From Pseudomonadota bacterium (GTDB taxonomy: Bacteria > Pseudomonadota > Gammaproteobacteria > Legionellales > Legionellaceae), in NCBI GenBank assembly GCA_020161725.1, contig JAIUOG010000006.1:1-49440 (forward strand): a stretch of DNA of 49,440 nucleotides. Direction: 5' to 3'. Positions 17,999 to 26,968 of this stretch are shown in pieces (position 1 is the first letter of the stretch; the number at the start of each line of letters is the position of its first letter). Below the pieces are notes generated by a model. The model was not told the origin of the DNA. It worked only from the letters and a program-made list of their open reading frames with translations, and made no database searches. The position numbers were made by a program, and so were the translations under genes.

Positions 17999-18991
17999 TT
18001 ATCTCTCTGCTAGATATGAGGAATATGAAACCACCCTTCCCCAATCTATAGAATCAGTTAAATGATCTTTGGTAATACTATAGTAGTAATTGTTATCTAG
18101 CTTTTGCGCATCAAATAAATAGTTAATCCACTCAGCTATTGGTTTTTTATATTCTTTTTCTGATAACAAGAACAATATTTTCTCTTTTTTTACAACAGCA
18201 GCCACAGTTTGTTCAGGTAGCTCATATCCCTGCATTAAATCTAATTGCTCAGATAGCTCTTTTGCATGTCTAATGATAAGCCATGTAGGTTTGGCGTCTT
18301 TATCAAGAAATAAAAAACTACCTGAGTTATCAACTAGATAATACTCAACAGCCTGTGCTTGTATTAGAACACTAGCAAATAATTGTTGATATAATTCATT
18401 ATCAAATAAATCATTAATGGAGTTTTCATACGCATTAACTATATTTTTTGTTAACTCTCTGAAATAGCGCTTAGTTAGGTCATCCACAGCTAATGTAATT
18501 TCTGGATATAGATTTTCACTTGTCTTGAGTATAAATTTATCAATTAAACCGTTATTGAAAGCTTTTATCGCAGTATCTTTATCTGCTTCAGCCGTTAGCA
18601 TAATTTTAAATATTTTTTTCTCTTTAATTTTTTTGCAAAATTCAATTCCGTTAATAGCGGGCATTTGATAGTCCACAACTAACAATGGTGCATGCTCAAA
18701 CCTTGCTTTACTATAAATCAGATTTAACATTTTACTAACATCAAAGCCAATAAATCGATCATTAGTAGTATCTAAATTAACATCATTCATTAATTTGAAA
18801 ATTGATTGGGTGACATCTTGACTATCGTTATCAATAAGATGAAAAGCCATATCTGAGCTTGTAAGTGTTAGTATATTAAGCTTTTCGCCAAATTCTAAAT
18901 CTAACGCATCCAAAAATGCTCGGTTATCATCTAAAAAAATGACTTTTATCGGATGATAAAAACAGGTAGGTCTTGCATCAATAATAGTCAT
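17999..18991 (-). CDS. Response regulator with expanded receiver and unknown output domain
   Basis: 330 residues on the opposite strand, converging on the kinase operon with a 10-base gap. The receiver has Asp21/Asp22, acceptor Asp107 (LLVVDYQMP), Thr133 and Lys156. The stretch between the first acidic pair and the acceptor is about 85 residues, roughly 35-40 longer than usual, so the receiver carries an insertion. The C-terminal domain (about 165-330) has no helix-turn-helix or GGDEF/EAL motif that I can see; it contains YYLVDNSGSFLFLDKD and PTWLIIRHAKEL. GAGG precedes the ATG. Its partner is most likely the adjacent hybrid kinase. Legionella LqsR is a comparison worth making, but I cannot confirm relatedness. 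Confidence 0.75.
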   Translation of the reverse strand: MTIIDARPTCFYHPIKVIFLDDNRAFLDALDLEFGEKLNILTLTSSDMAFHLIDNDSQDVTQSIFKLMNDVNLDTTNDRFIGFDVSKMLNLIYSKARFEHAPLLVVDYQMPAINGIEFCKKIKEKKIFKIMLTAEADKDTAIKAFNNGLIDKFILKTSENLYPEITLAVDDLTKRYFRELTKNIVNAYENSINDLFDNELYQQLFASVLIQAQAVEYYLVDNSGSFLFLDKDAKPTWLIIRHAKELSEQLDLMQGYELPEQTVAAVVKKEKILFLLSEKEYKKPIAEWINYLFDAQKLDNNYYYSITKDHLTDSIDWGRVVSYSSYLAER

Positions 18992-19229
18992 ATAATAATT
19001 CCTCTACATTACAGCCACAATTGCATCACCCATGATAAGTCGCCAATATTCCAGACCTTTAATTATAATGTATTGGCTGTTACGAAAAAATACTTAACAT
19101 GGATGTCGCTTTGTATAATAAATGATTCTTCAAATTTTTTCCTCCCCAATTTCGTATTTAATCACTTAAGTTATAGTGGTTTATCTTTTTGCGATTAAGT
19201 TAGAATCCTTCCTTGTTAATTTTCTTCCT

Positions 19230-19244
19230 CATAAATCTACACCA
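19230..19244 (+). repeat. Isolated iteron copy
   Basis: CATAAATCTACACCA at 19230-19244 matches the iteron consensus as well as any copy in the array, but lies 1.1 kb upstream of it in the same orientation. It may be a remote control site for copy number (handcuffing), or a remnant of a larger array. Confidence 0.6.
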
Positions 19245-20329
19245 TCCATAACCGTGATTTACAGAATATATTATATTTTTATTATTAATAATCAATGAGT
19301 TAGCTAAATTATCCCCCGGGGACAATTTATTAAATCGATAATCCATGGCAGTGGTCCCGTGAAATTTAAAGTGCCATTTAAAAACAGATCTGGATTAAAT
19401 TTAATAAAATTTAAACGACCTAAAACAAAAAAACATCACCCTAAAGATAATTAACCCCATCATAAAATCAGGATGGAACCCTATTAATTAACTTTTCAAA
19501 TAATTGATTCTCTATCCACCTAGTACAGTTATTGTTTTAACATTTAAAAAGCTTGTTTAAATTAGGAATAAATTTATTAGAGACATGAATCTATTCCATC
19601 AAAATAATGAGTTAATAAAATACCGTAAAAGAAATAGGGCTATTGTTAAATAGGTTACTGAAAAATATTAAACGATACAGCCATTTATCTTGATAATAAA
19701 ACGCATAGTTATAAAAAAAGGGATTTGTGCACTAAGTAGAAGAACCAATCTCAGCCCCGCCACTACCGATCAATACCCGCCAAACAATATATTCTTCACT
19801 ATGGGTAAAGACAGATACAACAGATTACCTCTATACGTAGGCCAATATTACTAACAAATATTGCTTAATAACCAATACTCTTAACATGAATTAATCATAT
19901 ACACTGACGTAAGTGCGCAAACAGTATAATTCTTTAATTGTAAATAAAGTTATTCATTTTAAAATTAAAAATGATATCTAAAGCATAAAAAAATAACATT
20001 ATCTTATATCCATTCCTGAATTTAGCATATTATCAAAATCCATCAATAAATTATTCGTCAAAATTCAAAAAGTATAGTTTCATGTAACTTTGACAATATT
20101 GCTCAGCTATCAAGATAATCACATCCTATTTCAGAGTAGGGCAGTGAATACAAATAACAAATAAACCCAAAGAAACTTCAGAATATTTTTTGACAAAATT
20201 CGCAATACGAGTTGCCAATCAAAATTTTAAAGCTCCTAGGGTAAAAATCTAGCCGCCAAAAATCCAGTATCCCCCAGCAGTTTCCGGTATTGGTATTAGG
20301 AAGTATGGATAAAAGTTAAAAGCGCATCC

Positions 20330-20469
20330 CATAAAGCTACACCATAACCATATAACTACACCATAACACCCCATAAAACTACACATAAAATTTTAAGACC
20401 AATTAATCCCCATATTACTACACAGAAAAACTCATAAACCTACACAATCATTCCCAAATAAATACACAA
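20330..20469 (+). repeat. Iteron-like array (six copies)
   Basis: Six direct 15-base repeats with consensus CATAAANCTACACNA start at 20330, 20349, 20372, 20411, 20433 and 20455. The conserved core is CTACAC (TACACA in the last copies, the last being the most degenerate, CAAATAAATACACAA). Spacings are 19, 23, 39, 22 and 22 bases, so most lie about two helical turns apart. Such arrays bind Rep_3 initiators at iteron origins, or ParB/ParR proteins at centromeres. With a Rep_3 gene 2.5 kb downstream and parA 0.2 kb downstream, either use is possible. Confidence 0.75.
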
Positions 20470-20665
20470 TAATCATTTCTTAAATACTTTAAAATCAATA
20501 AGTTATTGTGATTTCATTTAATGAACCTATGAATAGAAGAAAAAAGATATATATTTTCTTTTTTAAAAATTTAAATAATAGTACAAATTACCGCTTGCAA
20601 ATTCATTTCAATAAAGTTAGTCTAAAACAAATAGTACAGAGCACCTTATTGTAAAAGGGGGATGG

Positions 20666-21580
20666 ATGAAAGTAATTACAACAGCCGGGAACAAAGGAGG
20701 GATTGGCAAATCAACTATTGCTCTCACTCTTGCACAATATCTAGCTAAATGTAAAAACATGAAAGGGGCATTTATTGATTTAGACCCGCAAGGCAACTCT
20801 TCATCTAGCTTAATTCCAACTACAAGAGATCCAGCTCACCCAACTGGCTACATGCCAAAAGCACATCCAGAGTGGGATCCGAATAACTTACCAGAAGATG
20901 ATCCGCATTGGGATGGTGTTAGTAGTATTGCAGATATATTCATAGGTAAATCTATTTATCCATATCCAACATGGGTTGACAATTTACATTGTTTTCCTTC
21001 TTTTGCTTCATTACTGGAAGATGCACAACGTGTTCTAAAAGTTGATGTAAAAGAAAAAGTTATAAATCGTCTTAAAGAATTTACCGAAATGCTGTCAACC
21101 CACAGTGATTACCAATTTGTTATTATTGATACGAATCCACAGTTTGGCCCACTAACAATGGCAGGGTTGCGAGCAGCAACTCATGGACTATTGCCAACTG
21201 AACTAGAACAATATGGTATTAATGGAACCATAGGTATGATCCAAGCAATTTCACAAGAGCAACTTAGAAGAGTAAAAGATGACACAATCAAAATAGCGGG
21301 AATTTTACCTAACCAAGTTCGTAAAACAGCAGTACATACTAAGTTCCTTAATGACTTGCGTTCGATAGAGAAATCAGAAGAATGGTTGTTACCTCCGATC
21401 GCCCAAAGAACTATTTATTCAGAATTAGTAGTAGAAGATGCAAAACCTAATTGTGTATTTAACCTACCGCAAACACATCTAGCTAGAATTGAGAGTGAAA
21501 AATGGTGTTCTTATGTATATGACAGGGTATTTCATAATGTATACAACAAAATAGAAGAAAAGGAGGCTTCTTATGGTTAG
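20666..21580 (+). CDS. parA: ParA partition ATPase
   Basis: 304 residues. The deviant Walker A KGGIGKST is at residues 10-17, the A' motif FIDLDPQGNSS at about 38-48, and Walker B-like FVIIDTNPQFG at about 150-160. There is no N-terminal helix-turn-helix, so it is the smaller ParA type (no self-repression domain). ParA uses ATP to move plasmid copies bound by ParB. AAAGGGGGA gives a strong ribosome site. The stop overlaps parB by 8 bases, forming a parAB operon with the replicon genes. Confidence 0.92.
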   Translation: MKVITTAGNKGGIGKSTIALTLAQYLAKCKNMKGAFIDLDPQGNSSSSLIPTTRDPAHPTGYMPKAHPEWDPNNLPEDDPHWDGVSSIADIFIGKSIYPYPTWVDNLHCFPSFASLLEDAQRVLKVDVKEKVINRLKEFTEMLSTHSDYQFVIIDTNPQFGPLTMAGLRAATHGLLPTELEQYGINGTIGMIQAISQEQLRRVKDDTIKIAGILPNQVRKTAVHTKFLNDLRSIEKSEEWLLPPIAQRTIYSELVVEDAKPNCVFNLPQTHLARIESEKWCSYVYDRVFHNVYNKIEEKEASYG

Positions 21581-22598
21581 TAAATTCAAACTAAATCCAG
21601 TCAAAACCGGAGAGACAAAGGAAGCCATATCAAGAACACTGGCGATTGCCAATGATTATGCCGGGGAACTGTCAATAGAAGTATTATCCTTAGATAAAAT
21701 AGAACTTGATCCAGAAAACAATCGTGAACTAGCACTCACTCTTCATGATGCTATGAATGGAATAGATCCTTCTGATCCTGACTATGCAAAAAAGAAAAAT
21801 GATTGGAAGTCACTTGAATCATTAGCAAAAACTATACTAGATGATCAGTTAATTAACCCCATATTTGTATACAGGTTTGGGAACAAATGTCGTTTAATCG
21901 CTGGTGAACGTAGAACCTTGGCCTCAGCGATTGCTGGTAAAAAGGAAATTATAGCAAGAATTGCAAGTCAACGACCTGTTGGTACAAAGTTAAGAGTTCT
22001 ACAGTGGATTGAGAATAATGAGCGTGTTGACTTATCTCTGGCTGAAAGAGTTGCGAGTATTGAGGCTATTGTTAAAGAGTATTTAAACGAAAATAAAGAA
22101 AAAAGTGATAGCGAGAAAATAACATCAAAAGTATTAAGTGATTTAACGGGAATGTCTATAACACAATCTCGAAGATATATCCTGATTTTGCAAGCTAGTC
22201 CAGAGATAAAGCAGGCGATTGCTGAAGGAAAAATAGAGAATGTAAAATTAATTGAATTAATTATTTCAGTTGAAAACGCAGAACATCAACAAGTTCTCTT
22301 AAAGGCAGCCATAGAAAATCTATCCTTTGATGCAATTGTTAAGCTAAAAAAAGAACTTGAATTTTCGTTAGTTACAAAAAAAGAAATAAGAGGACGTAAA
22401 CAATTAAATGTTAGTTTAGGTAAGGTAAAACCCAATATTGCCAAAATTATCTTTGATGCCTTAGTTTCAAGCAACATTCTACACGAGAGCATCGTCGAGC
22501 AAATGAATATGTTAAGCAATAATGTCCAATGGAATAATGGTAAATCAGTTGAGGAGTGCTTTAAAAAAATAATTCCTCTAATTGCTCAGGAAGTGTGA
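21573..22598 (+). CDS. ParB-family plasmid partition protein (first)
   Basis: 341 residues. A ParB/Srx-type N-terminal domain has LIAGERRTLASAIAGKKEI (GERR at about 111-114), and a helix-turn-helix follows (SKVLSDLTGMSITQSRRYILIL, about 185-205). The C-terminal half is helical. The insertion between the substrate-side strands (residues about 50-80) is longer than in Spo0J-type ParB, so it is the plasmid type. It overlaps parA, which identifies it as the cognate centromere-binding protein. Confidence 0.88.
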   Translation: MVSKFKLNPVKTGETKEAISRTLAIANDYAGELSIEVLSLDKIELDPENNRELALTLHDAMNGIDPSDPDYAKKKNDWKSLESLAKTILDDQLINPIFVYRFGNKCRLIAGERRTLASAIAGKKEIIARIASQRPVGTKLRVLQWIENNERVDLSLAERVASIEAIVKEYLNENKEKSDSEKITSKVLSDLTGMSITQSRRYILILQASPEIKQAIAEGKIENVKLIELIISVENAEHQQVLLKAAIENLSFDAIVKLKKELEFSLVTKKEIRGRKQLNVSLGKVKPNIAKIIFDALVSSNILHESIVEQMNMLSNNVQWNNGKSVEECFKKIIPLIAQEV

Positions 22599-22603
22599 TT
22601 AAA

Positions 22604-22975
22604 ATGAATAAACTGAAACTCAATAATAATGAAGACGATAAGAAAATTATTACATTTACTATTAATAAAGAAATTAAAGAGTCACTCAGAGAAATTCTGT
22701 TAAATTCTGAAAAATATAATTTAAAAAAGAAAACTGATTGGGTAAACGAAGCCATCATAATGTTAAAGGAAAATCCTGATTACAAAGAAATGGTACTCAA
22801 TGCAGAAGGGAATAGTGAAAATTTTGTATTTGATAAAATTTATATGACATTTAAGCAACGATGTTTTTTTTCTGATATGAGAAATGAAGTTGTAAAGGAA
22901 TATCCTGATATAAGAGGCCCTCAAACTGCCATAATACGCGCTGCTATTTTGAGTAGAATGATGAGGAAAAAATAA
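22604..22975 (+). CDS. Unknown small protein between parB and the initiator gene
   Basis: 123 residues from ATG 22604; AGGAA lies at the parB stop just before it. The N-terminal segment IITFTINKEIKESLREILL has a ribbon-helix-helix look (short strand then two helices), and the C-terminal half ends with IRAAILSRMMRKK, strongly basic. A DNA-binding role in copy control or partition is possible from this and from its place between parB and rep, but I do not recognise the family. Confidence 0.65.
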   Translation: MNKLKLNNNEDDKKIITFTINKEIKESLREILLNSEKYNLKKKTDWVNEAIIMLKENPDYKEMVLNAEGNSENFVFDKIYMTFKQRCFFSDMRNEVVKEYPDIRGPQTAIIRAAILSRMMRKK

Positions 22976-23000
22976 GAAAAAAGGCCAAACGGAATGGGTA

Positions 23001-24182
23001 ATGTTCGCTGAAAAAACAATACGTAAACATGTAACAATTATTCATGCATACTCTTTAATGAGTGTATTGCAACGGAAAATTGTCAATGTGCTTTTGTATG
23101 AAGCAATAAAAGGAGATGGCCGCATAAATAACCATCAAAATTCGGTCGCTGTCGAATGCAATATGCCTTTTTCTATGCTGTTAAAAGCAGTTAAGTTCAA
23201 TAGTAATAATACCCAATATCTAAAAGAGTCCATTGATGGGTTGGCATCATTAAAAATAGAATGGAATTTATTGAAAGATAAGGTACCTACAGATATCTCT
23301 TTTTTAAATTTACGAGTTTTACATGGAGCACCTACGTTCTATCAGGATAATACCATCAATTTTTCTTTTCATAAAATCATGCTTGATTTACTAGTTAATC
23401 CATCTATATACGGTACTATTGACATTGATCTGCAATCTGAATTTGAATCGAAATATGGTCATGCTCTTTATGAAAATAGTACACGGTTTATTAACTTACA
23501 AAAAAATAAAATTATTTCGTTAGATACATTTAGAAAAATTTTAGGAGTTCCTGAAGATAAATATCCAAGTATGCGGGAACTTACAAGAAATGTCATTTCG
23601 CCTTCATTAGAAGAGGTTAATGATCGAGCTAATTTTGCTGTTAGTTTGGATCCAATAAGAGTTGGTAGAAAAATTACTGGATTTGAGGTGTTAGTCCAGA
23701 ATAAAAAAAATACAATAAAATCAGAAGTCAGCTGTATTGATTATGAAAATGAGAAGATGCATAAAGAAATAAAAGTAACTTTTGGTATATTAAATGAGTC
23801 TATATTAGAAAATATTATAAATAACTACTCAGAAGAATATATTCAAGAGAAGATTAACTATACCAAGAAATATGCAAAAAAAGAGCGCACAGGTTTTTAT
23901 CCAATTCCATATTTTATTAGTGCTTTAAAATATGATTATAAATTCAAGGAAGAATCTAAGCCAGACGGTTCTCAAGAAAAAGAATCTAATGAACAAATTG
24001 AGTGGGAAAAGAAATTATTCGCTTTACAGGCAGAGCTTAATCATTGGGAAAAACTATCAGGTTATACTAAAGCTGGAGATAATCAAGAGCATGTTAAAAA
24101 CATGCAGAAATTTGTTCTGGAAACCCGAGAAAAATTAAAGCAACATTATTTAGAGAAGCCAATTAAAATGGAGGCGGTTTAA
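23001..24182 (+). CDS. repB: Replication initiator, RepB/Rep_3 family
   Basis: 393 residues. The protein shows the two winged-helix layout of Rep_3 initiators: near the start LMSVLQRKIVNVLLYEAI, then SMLLKAVKFNSNN, then the conserved segment FESKYGHALYENSTRFINL (usually F.S.YA..LYE...R) and TFRKILGVPEDKYPSMRELT, followed by NVISPSLEEVND. Such proteins bind iterons and open the origin. The C-terminal 100 residues are charged and may be a linker. The iteron array 2.5 kb upstream is the likely target. Confidence 0.88.
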   Translation: MFAEKTIRKHVTIIHAYSLMSVLQRKIVNVLLYEAIKGDGRINNHQNSVAVECNMPFSMLLKAVKFNSNNTQYLKESIDGLASLKIEWNLLKDKVPTDISFLNLRVLHGAPTFYQDNTINFSFHKIMLDLLVNPSIYGTIDIDLQSEFESKYGHALYENSTRFINLQKNKIISLDTFRKILGVPEDKYPSMRELTRNVISPSLEEVNDRANFAVSLDPIRVGRKITGFEVLVQNKKNTIKSEVSCIDYENEKMHKEIKVTFGILNESILENIINNYSEEYIQEKINYTKKYAKKERTGFYPIPYFISALKYDYKFKEESKPDGSQEKESNEQIEWEKKLFALQAELNHWEKLSGYTKAGDNQEHVKNMQKFVLETREKLKQHYLEKPIKMEAV

Positions 24183-24183
24183 T

Positions 24184-25029
24184 ATGAAATTTCCTGCCTT
24201 TGAACCAATTAATCTAAAAAATGACATACAATCCTTGGAAGCAATTGATCTGTGTTTATCAAAAATTTATCCAGATCAAAATCAGGCTAGAAAGTTTTTT
24301 AGCGATGCTTCACTAGAAGAACTGGCCTCGTCAATTCGACAGCATGGGATTATACAGCCTATTCTTGTCAAAGAAAGAGATCATAATAGGAATGAATATC
24401 AAATTATTGCGGGTGAACGGCGTTGGCGTGCAGCTAAAATAGTAGGATTAGAAAAAATCCCTGCAATCATCAGAAAATATAATAAAGCAAACGGGATGGC
24501 AGTTTCTTTAATTGAAAACATTCAAAGAGAAGATTTAAACCCATTGGAAGAAGCACAAGCTATACAGCGGTTAATAGAAGAGTGTTACATGACGCATGGT
24601 GAAGTTGCTGAAACTTTAGGTAGATCGCGAACAACAGTTACTAATCTTCTTAGATTGCTTACTCTCACGGATGAAGTAAAAGAAATGTTAAAAATGGGAT
24701 TACTAGAAATGGGGCATGCCAGAGCTTTATTAAGTTTGTCGAGCATACAACAAGCAGAAACAGCAAAAATAATTATCAATAAGTCTTTATCCGTTAGGGA
24801 AACTGAAAAATTGGTTCGGCGCTTAAATATGCCAGAAGATAAACAAGAGTTTTTTCTAGATCCCCAATTTGAACAAAAAACGAAAGATTGGATGGCACAA
24901 TTATCGAAAAAACTTTCATCCAAAGTTAACATGCATTTTAATGATGGAGGAAAAGGTAGGGTGGTGATAAGTTTTGACTCTTTAGAGGAAGCAGATTGGT
25001 TAATGGCCCATCTTAAGGTGGAAGGGTAG
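24184..25029 (+). CDS. Second ParB protein, Spo0J/chromosomal type
   Basis: 281 residues with the complete canonical ParB order: QARKFFSDASLEELASSI, then GIIQPILVKER, then AGERRWRAAKIVGLEKIPAII (about 76-95), then SLIENIQREDLNPLEEAQAI, a helix-turn-helix (GEVAETLGRSRTTVTNLLRL) and ARALLSL. This is the type found next to chromosomal parA and on large plasmids. It starts 2 bases after the initiator stop, so it is in the same operon, but has no parA of its own in the window. It could serve as a CTPase clamp at a second centromere, or regulate copy number. Confidence 0.9.
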   Translation: MKFPAFEPINLKNDIQSLEAIDLCLSKIYPDQNQARKFFSDASLEELASSIRQHGIIQPILVKERDHNRNEYQIIAGERRWRAAKIVGLEKIPAIIRKYNKANGMAVSLIENIQREDLNPLEEAQAIQRLIEECYMTHGEVAETLGRSRTTVTNLLRLLTLTDEVKEMLKMGLLEMGHARALLSLSSIQQAETAKIIINKSLSVRETEKLVRRLNMPEDKQEFFLDPQFEQKTKDWMAQLSKKLSSKVNMHFNDGGKGRVVISFDSLEEADWLMAHLKVEG

Positions 25030-25275
25030 GGCTATTTTTTTATTCACAAAATTAGTGGATAACTATGTGGAAAAATTAGAAGATGTTTGCCCTCGAGTCT
25101 GTAGTTATAATTTTACTGGTATACTGGAAAAAAATGACCTCCAAATTTTACCTTCAAGAGACGATTGGACTACGGCGAATGGTAAAGTGTGGCAAGAGCT
25201 CAGCTTCTTTCTAATCACTATTAAAGCGCTCTTAAATCTGTCTGATTATTTAATGATCACTTTTCTTTTTAGAAA

Positions 25276-25743
25276 TTAAAAAAATAAGTCAAGTTGGAAT
25301 GCTTTTGTATGAGATAAGTTGTTTTGAACAGTCGTGGAACAATTATTTTGACTCAACTCGGATCTTGGTTTTCTCTTGCTTTTGGCATGGGTTTTATTAG
25401 CATATTTTTGTGATACTAAAAGAAACAGCAGATTGTGAAGGGAAAAAATATTTTCACTATACAAAATTTTAAGTCGATAATTATGCTGATAACGGATTTT
25501 TATCATGATTAAGAATTGAGCAAAAGCATTTGTGTACGTTGAAAAAGCCAATATTCTTCTTTGTCCCAACTTGGATTTTATTCGTCCGTTAATAGCGGTG
25601 ATTGTCCAATCATCTAGTAAATCTTTCTCTAAACGAAGTACATAATAGCGTTTGTCTTTTTCAAAGCGTGCCTCATGGTAGACTTCATTGTAGGTAAAAT
25701 CCAAATAGTGTAACCAAGGTAAAGTAATAAACCATGGTGTCAT
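25276..25743 (-). CDS. WGR-like small protein paired with a recombinase
   Basis: 155 residues. Residues about 25-95 (RYYVLRLEKDLLDDWTITAI, then GRIKSKLGQRRILAF) resemble a WGR domain, which binds nucleic-acid ends in PARPs and occurs alone in many bacterial accessory genes. The tail is basic (KTHAKSKRKPR) and ends in a hydrophobic-aromatic stretch. The ATG follows directly on the recombinase stop (TAA/ATG), so the pair is one operon. A role in recombination is inferred from that coupling only. Confidence 0.6.
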   Translation of the reverse strand: MTPWFITLPWLHYLDFTYNEVYHEARFEKDKRYYVLRLEKDLLDDWTITAINGRIKSKLGQRRILAFSTYTNAFAQFLIMIKIRYQHNYRLKILYSENIFSLHNLLFLLVSQKYANKTHAKSKRKPRSELSQNNCSTTVQNNLSHTKAFQLDLFF

Positions 25744-26328
25744 TTAGAATGTAGCCAAGTTAGCAATACGTTTCAGGCGATCAGGGTTGTCTTCAACATA
25801 AATTGCGGTGGTGACAATGTTGGCATGACCTGCAAGGCGAGAGACTGCTTTAATATCAGCGCCTTGCTCAATTAAGCGGGTAATGAAAGTACGTCTACCA
25901 GAATGAGAACTTGCTCCAATAATTCCTGCCTTATCATAGAGTGACTTGAACCATTTTTGCAAACTATTGGGTGTAAAGCGACTTTTACGTTGGGTCTGAA
26001 ATAAGGGTTTGTCTCGTGCAACAGGTTTTAGGGTATCGAGATGAGCTTGGAGTGCTTTGCGGATTTTTTCATTGGCAAGATAAGCGTAACGTTGTTTTTC
26101 ACCTTTGGTCATTGAGCGCTTCAAACAAATCTCTTCAAGTAATTGATAGTTGTAATCGGCTACATCTGCAATAGTGAGAGAGGCGATTTCTTTCACTCGC
26201 AATCCAAGTCCAAAAGAACAATACACAAGGGCACTATTTCTTATAGCGAATTGCCCATCTTTGGCAACAATAAGCAGTCGCTTAAACTCCGCTTCACTTA
26301 AGACTCTGGCCTTTCCTTCTTTTGGCAT
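25744..26328 (-). CDS. Minimal tyrosine recombinase
   Basis: 194 residues, lacking most of the usual N-terminal core-binding domain. All catalytic residues are visible: Arg44 (GLGLRVKEI), Lys75 (SMTKGEKQR), His142 and Arg145 (SSHSGRRTF), His168 (LAGHANI) and nucleophile Tyr177 (TTAIYVED). Such short integrases occur on plasmids and may resolve multimers or rearrange DNA. No attachment site could be recognised. It is divergent from recX. Confidence 0.88.
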   Translation of the reverse strand: MPKEGKARVLSEAEFKRLLIVAKDGQFAIRNSALVYCSFGLGLRVKEIASLTIADVADYNYQLLEEICLKRSMTKGEKQRYAYLANEKIRKALQAHLDTLKPVARDKPLFQTQRKSRFTPNSLQKWFKSLYDKAGIIGASSHSGRRTFITRLIEQGADIKAVSRLAGHANIVTTAIYVEDNPDRLKRIANLATF

Positions 26329-26427
26329 AAAAGACTCAATATTTTCCTGTTATAATGGTATTCTAAATAAATCAGGCTGTCTTGGCAAAAGCAAAAATAA
26401 AATTGTGGTTTATGGTAGAGCTTTAGT

Positions 26428-26886
26428 ATGAATACACTCATCGATTCAGCAATAAAATATCTTTTTAATCATTATTGCAGTGAAAAAGAGCTCATAAGGC
26501 AATTAGAGAGGGATTTTTCGCATGTGCCCGAGTTAGATGCTCAGATTCATGCAACCATAGTTCGCCTTCGGGAATTACATTTAATTAATGATAATCGTTT
26601 GGCTGAATCATTAAGTGCCCGTTATATCCATAAAGGAAACCGTTTTATTCAACAAATATTAAAACAAAAGGGCGTTAAAGAAGAGGTGATTGAGCAAATC
26701 TTAGAACATATTGAACTGGAAGAAGTTCGCGCCCTGGATGAAGCTCGGAAAAAAATGCGTGGATTTAAAAATGATACAGATGAGGCGATAAATACAAAAT
26801 TGGCTCGTTTCTTAAGTGGCCGATGTTTTTCCCATGCTACGATAAAAACCGTACTTAAACAGTTAAGTGAAGAACAGACTACTTAA
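26428..26886 (+). CDS. RecX-family protein
   Basis: 152 residues with the RecX three-helix repeat pattern: YLFNHYCSEKELIRQLE, then ATIVRLRELHLINDNRLAESL, then RFIQQILKQKGVKEEVIEQIL. RecX blocks growth of RecA filaments. It is usually next to recA on the chromosome; here it stands alone after a recombinase, with a TATAAT box at 26351-26356 in the 99-base divergent gap. A plasmid copy could dampen RecA or the SOS response after transfer. This role is inference. Confidence 0.75.
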   Translation: MNTLIDSAIKYLFNHYCSEKELIRQLERDFSHVPELDAQIHATIVRLRELHLINDNRLAESLSARYIHKGNRFIQQILKQKGVKEEVIEQILEHIELEEVRALDEARKKMRGFKNDTDEAINTKLARFLSGRCFSHATIKTVLKQLSEEQTT

Positions 26887-26968
26887 AATTTTAGATAGTG
26901 TAGCGGATGAATACAACAATCATTTGCATCTATAAGAAAAGAAAACTGTAAATTACACTCTGAATGAA

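Larger units (their letters stand above)
18992..20665. other. Long AT-rich non-coding region with replicon repeats
   Basis: About 1.67 kb without a convincing gene. It is very AT-rich with small GC-richer patches near 19313 (CCCCCGGGG), 19750-19790 and 20235-20290. An iteron-like repeat occurs once near 19230 and six times at 20330-20469. The last 195 bases before parA are AT-rich (a possible duplex-unwinding region) and contain a good ribosome site (AAAAGGGGGA) for parA. No tRNA, CRISPR or clear terminator was seen. The small frame at 18953-19198 overlaps the regulator start and looks accidental. Confidence 0.6.

Noticed and set aside
18953..19198. 81-codon frame overlapping the regulator start
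   Set aside because: Antisense to the response-regulator start and its ribosome site; composition fits random AT-rich sequence.
20330..20469. CRISPR-like array
   Set aside because: Repeats are only 15 bases, degenerate, with 4-24-base gaps and no cas genes; they fit iterons better.
25053..25061. DnaA-box-like AGTGGATAA
   Set aside because: One mismatch from the consensus and single; no cluster, and it lies downstream of the partition genes rather than at the iterons.
25055..25279. Small 74-codon frame after the second parB
   Set aside because: Weak start, no convincing ribosome site, no recognisable motif; lies in a gap before the convergent WGR-like gene.
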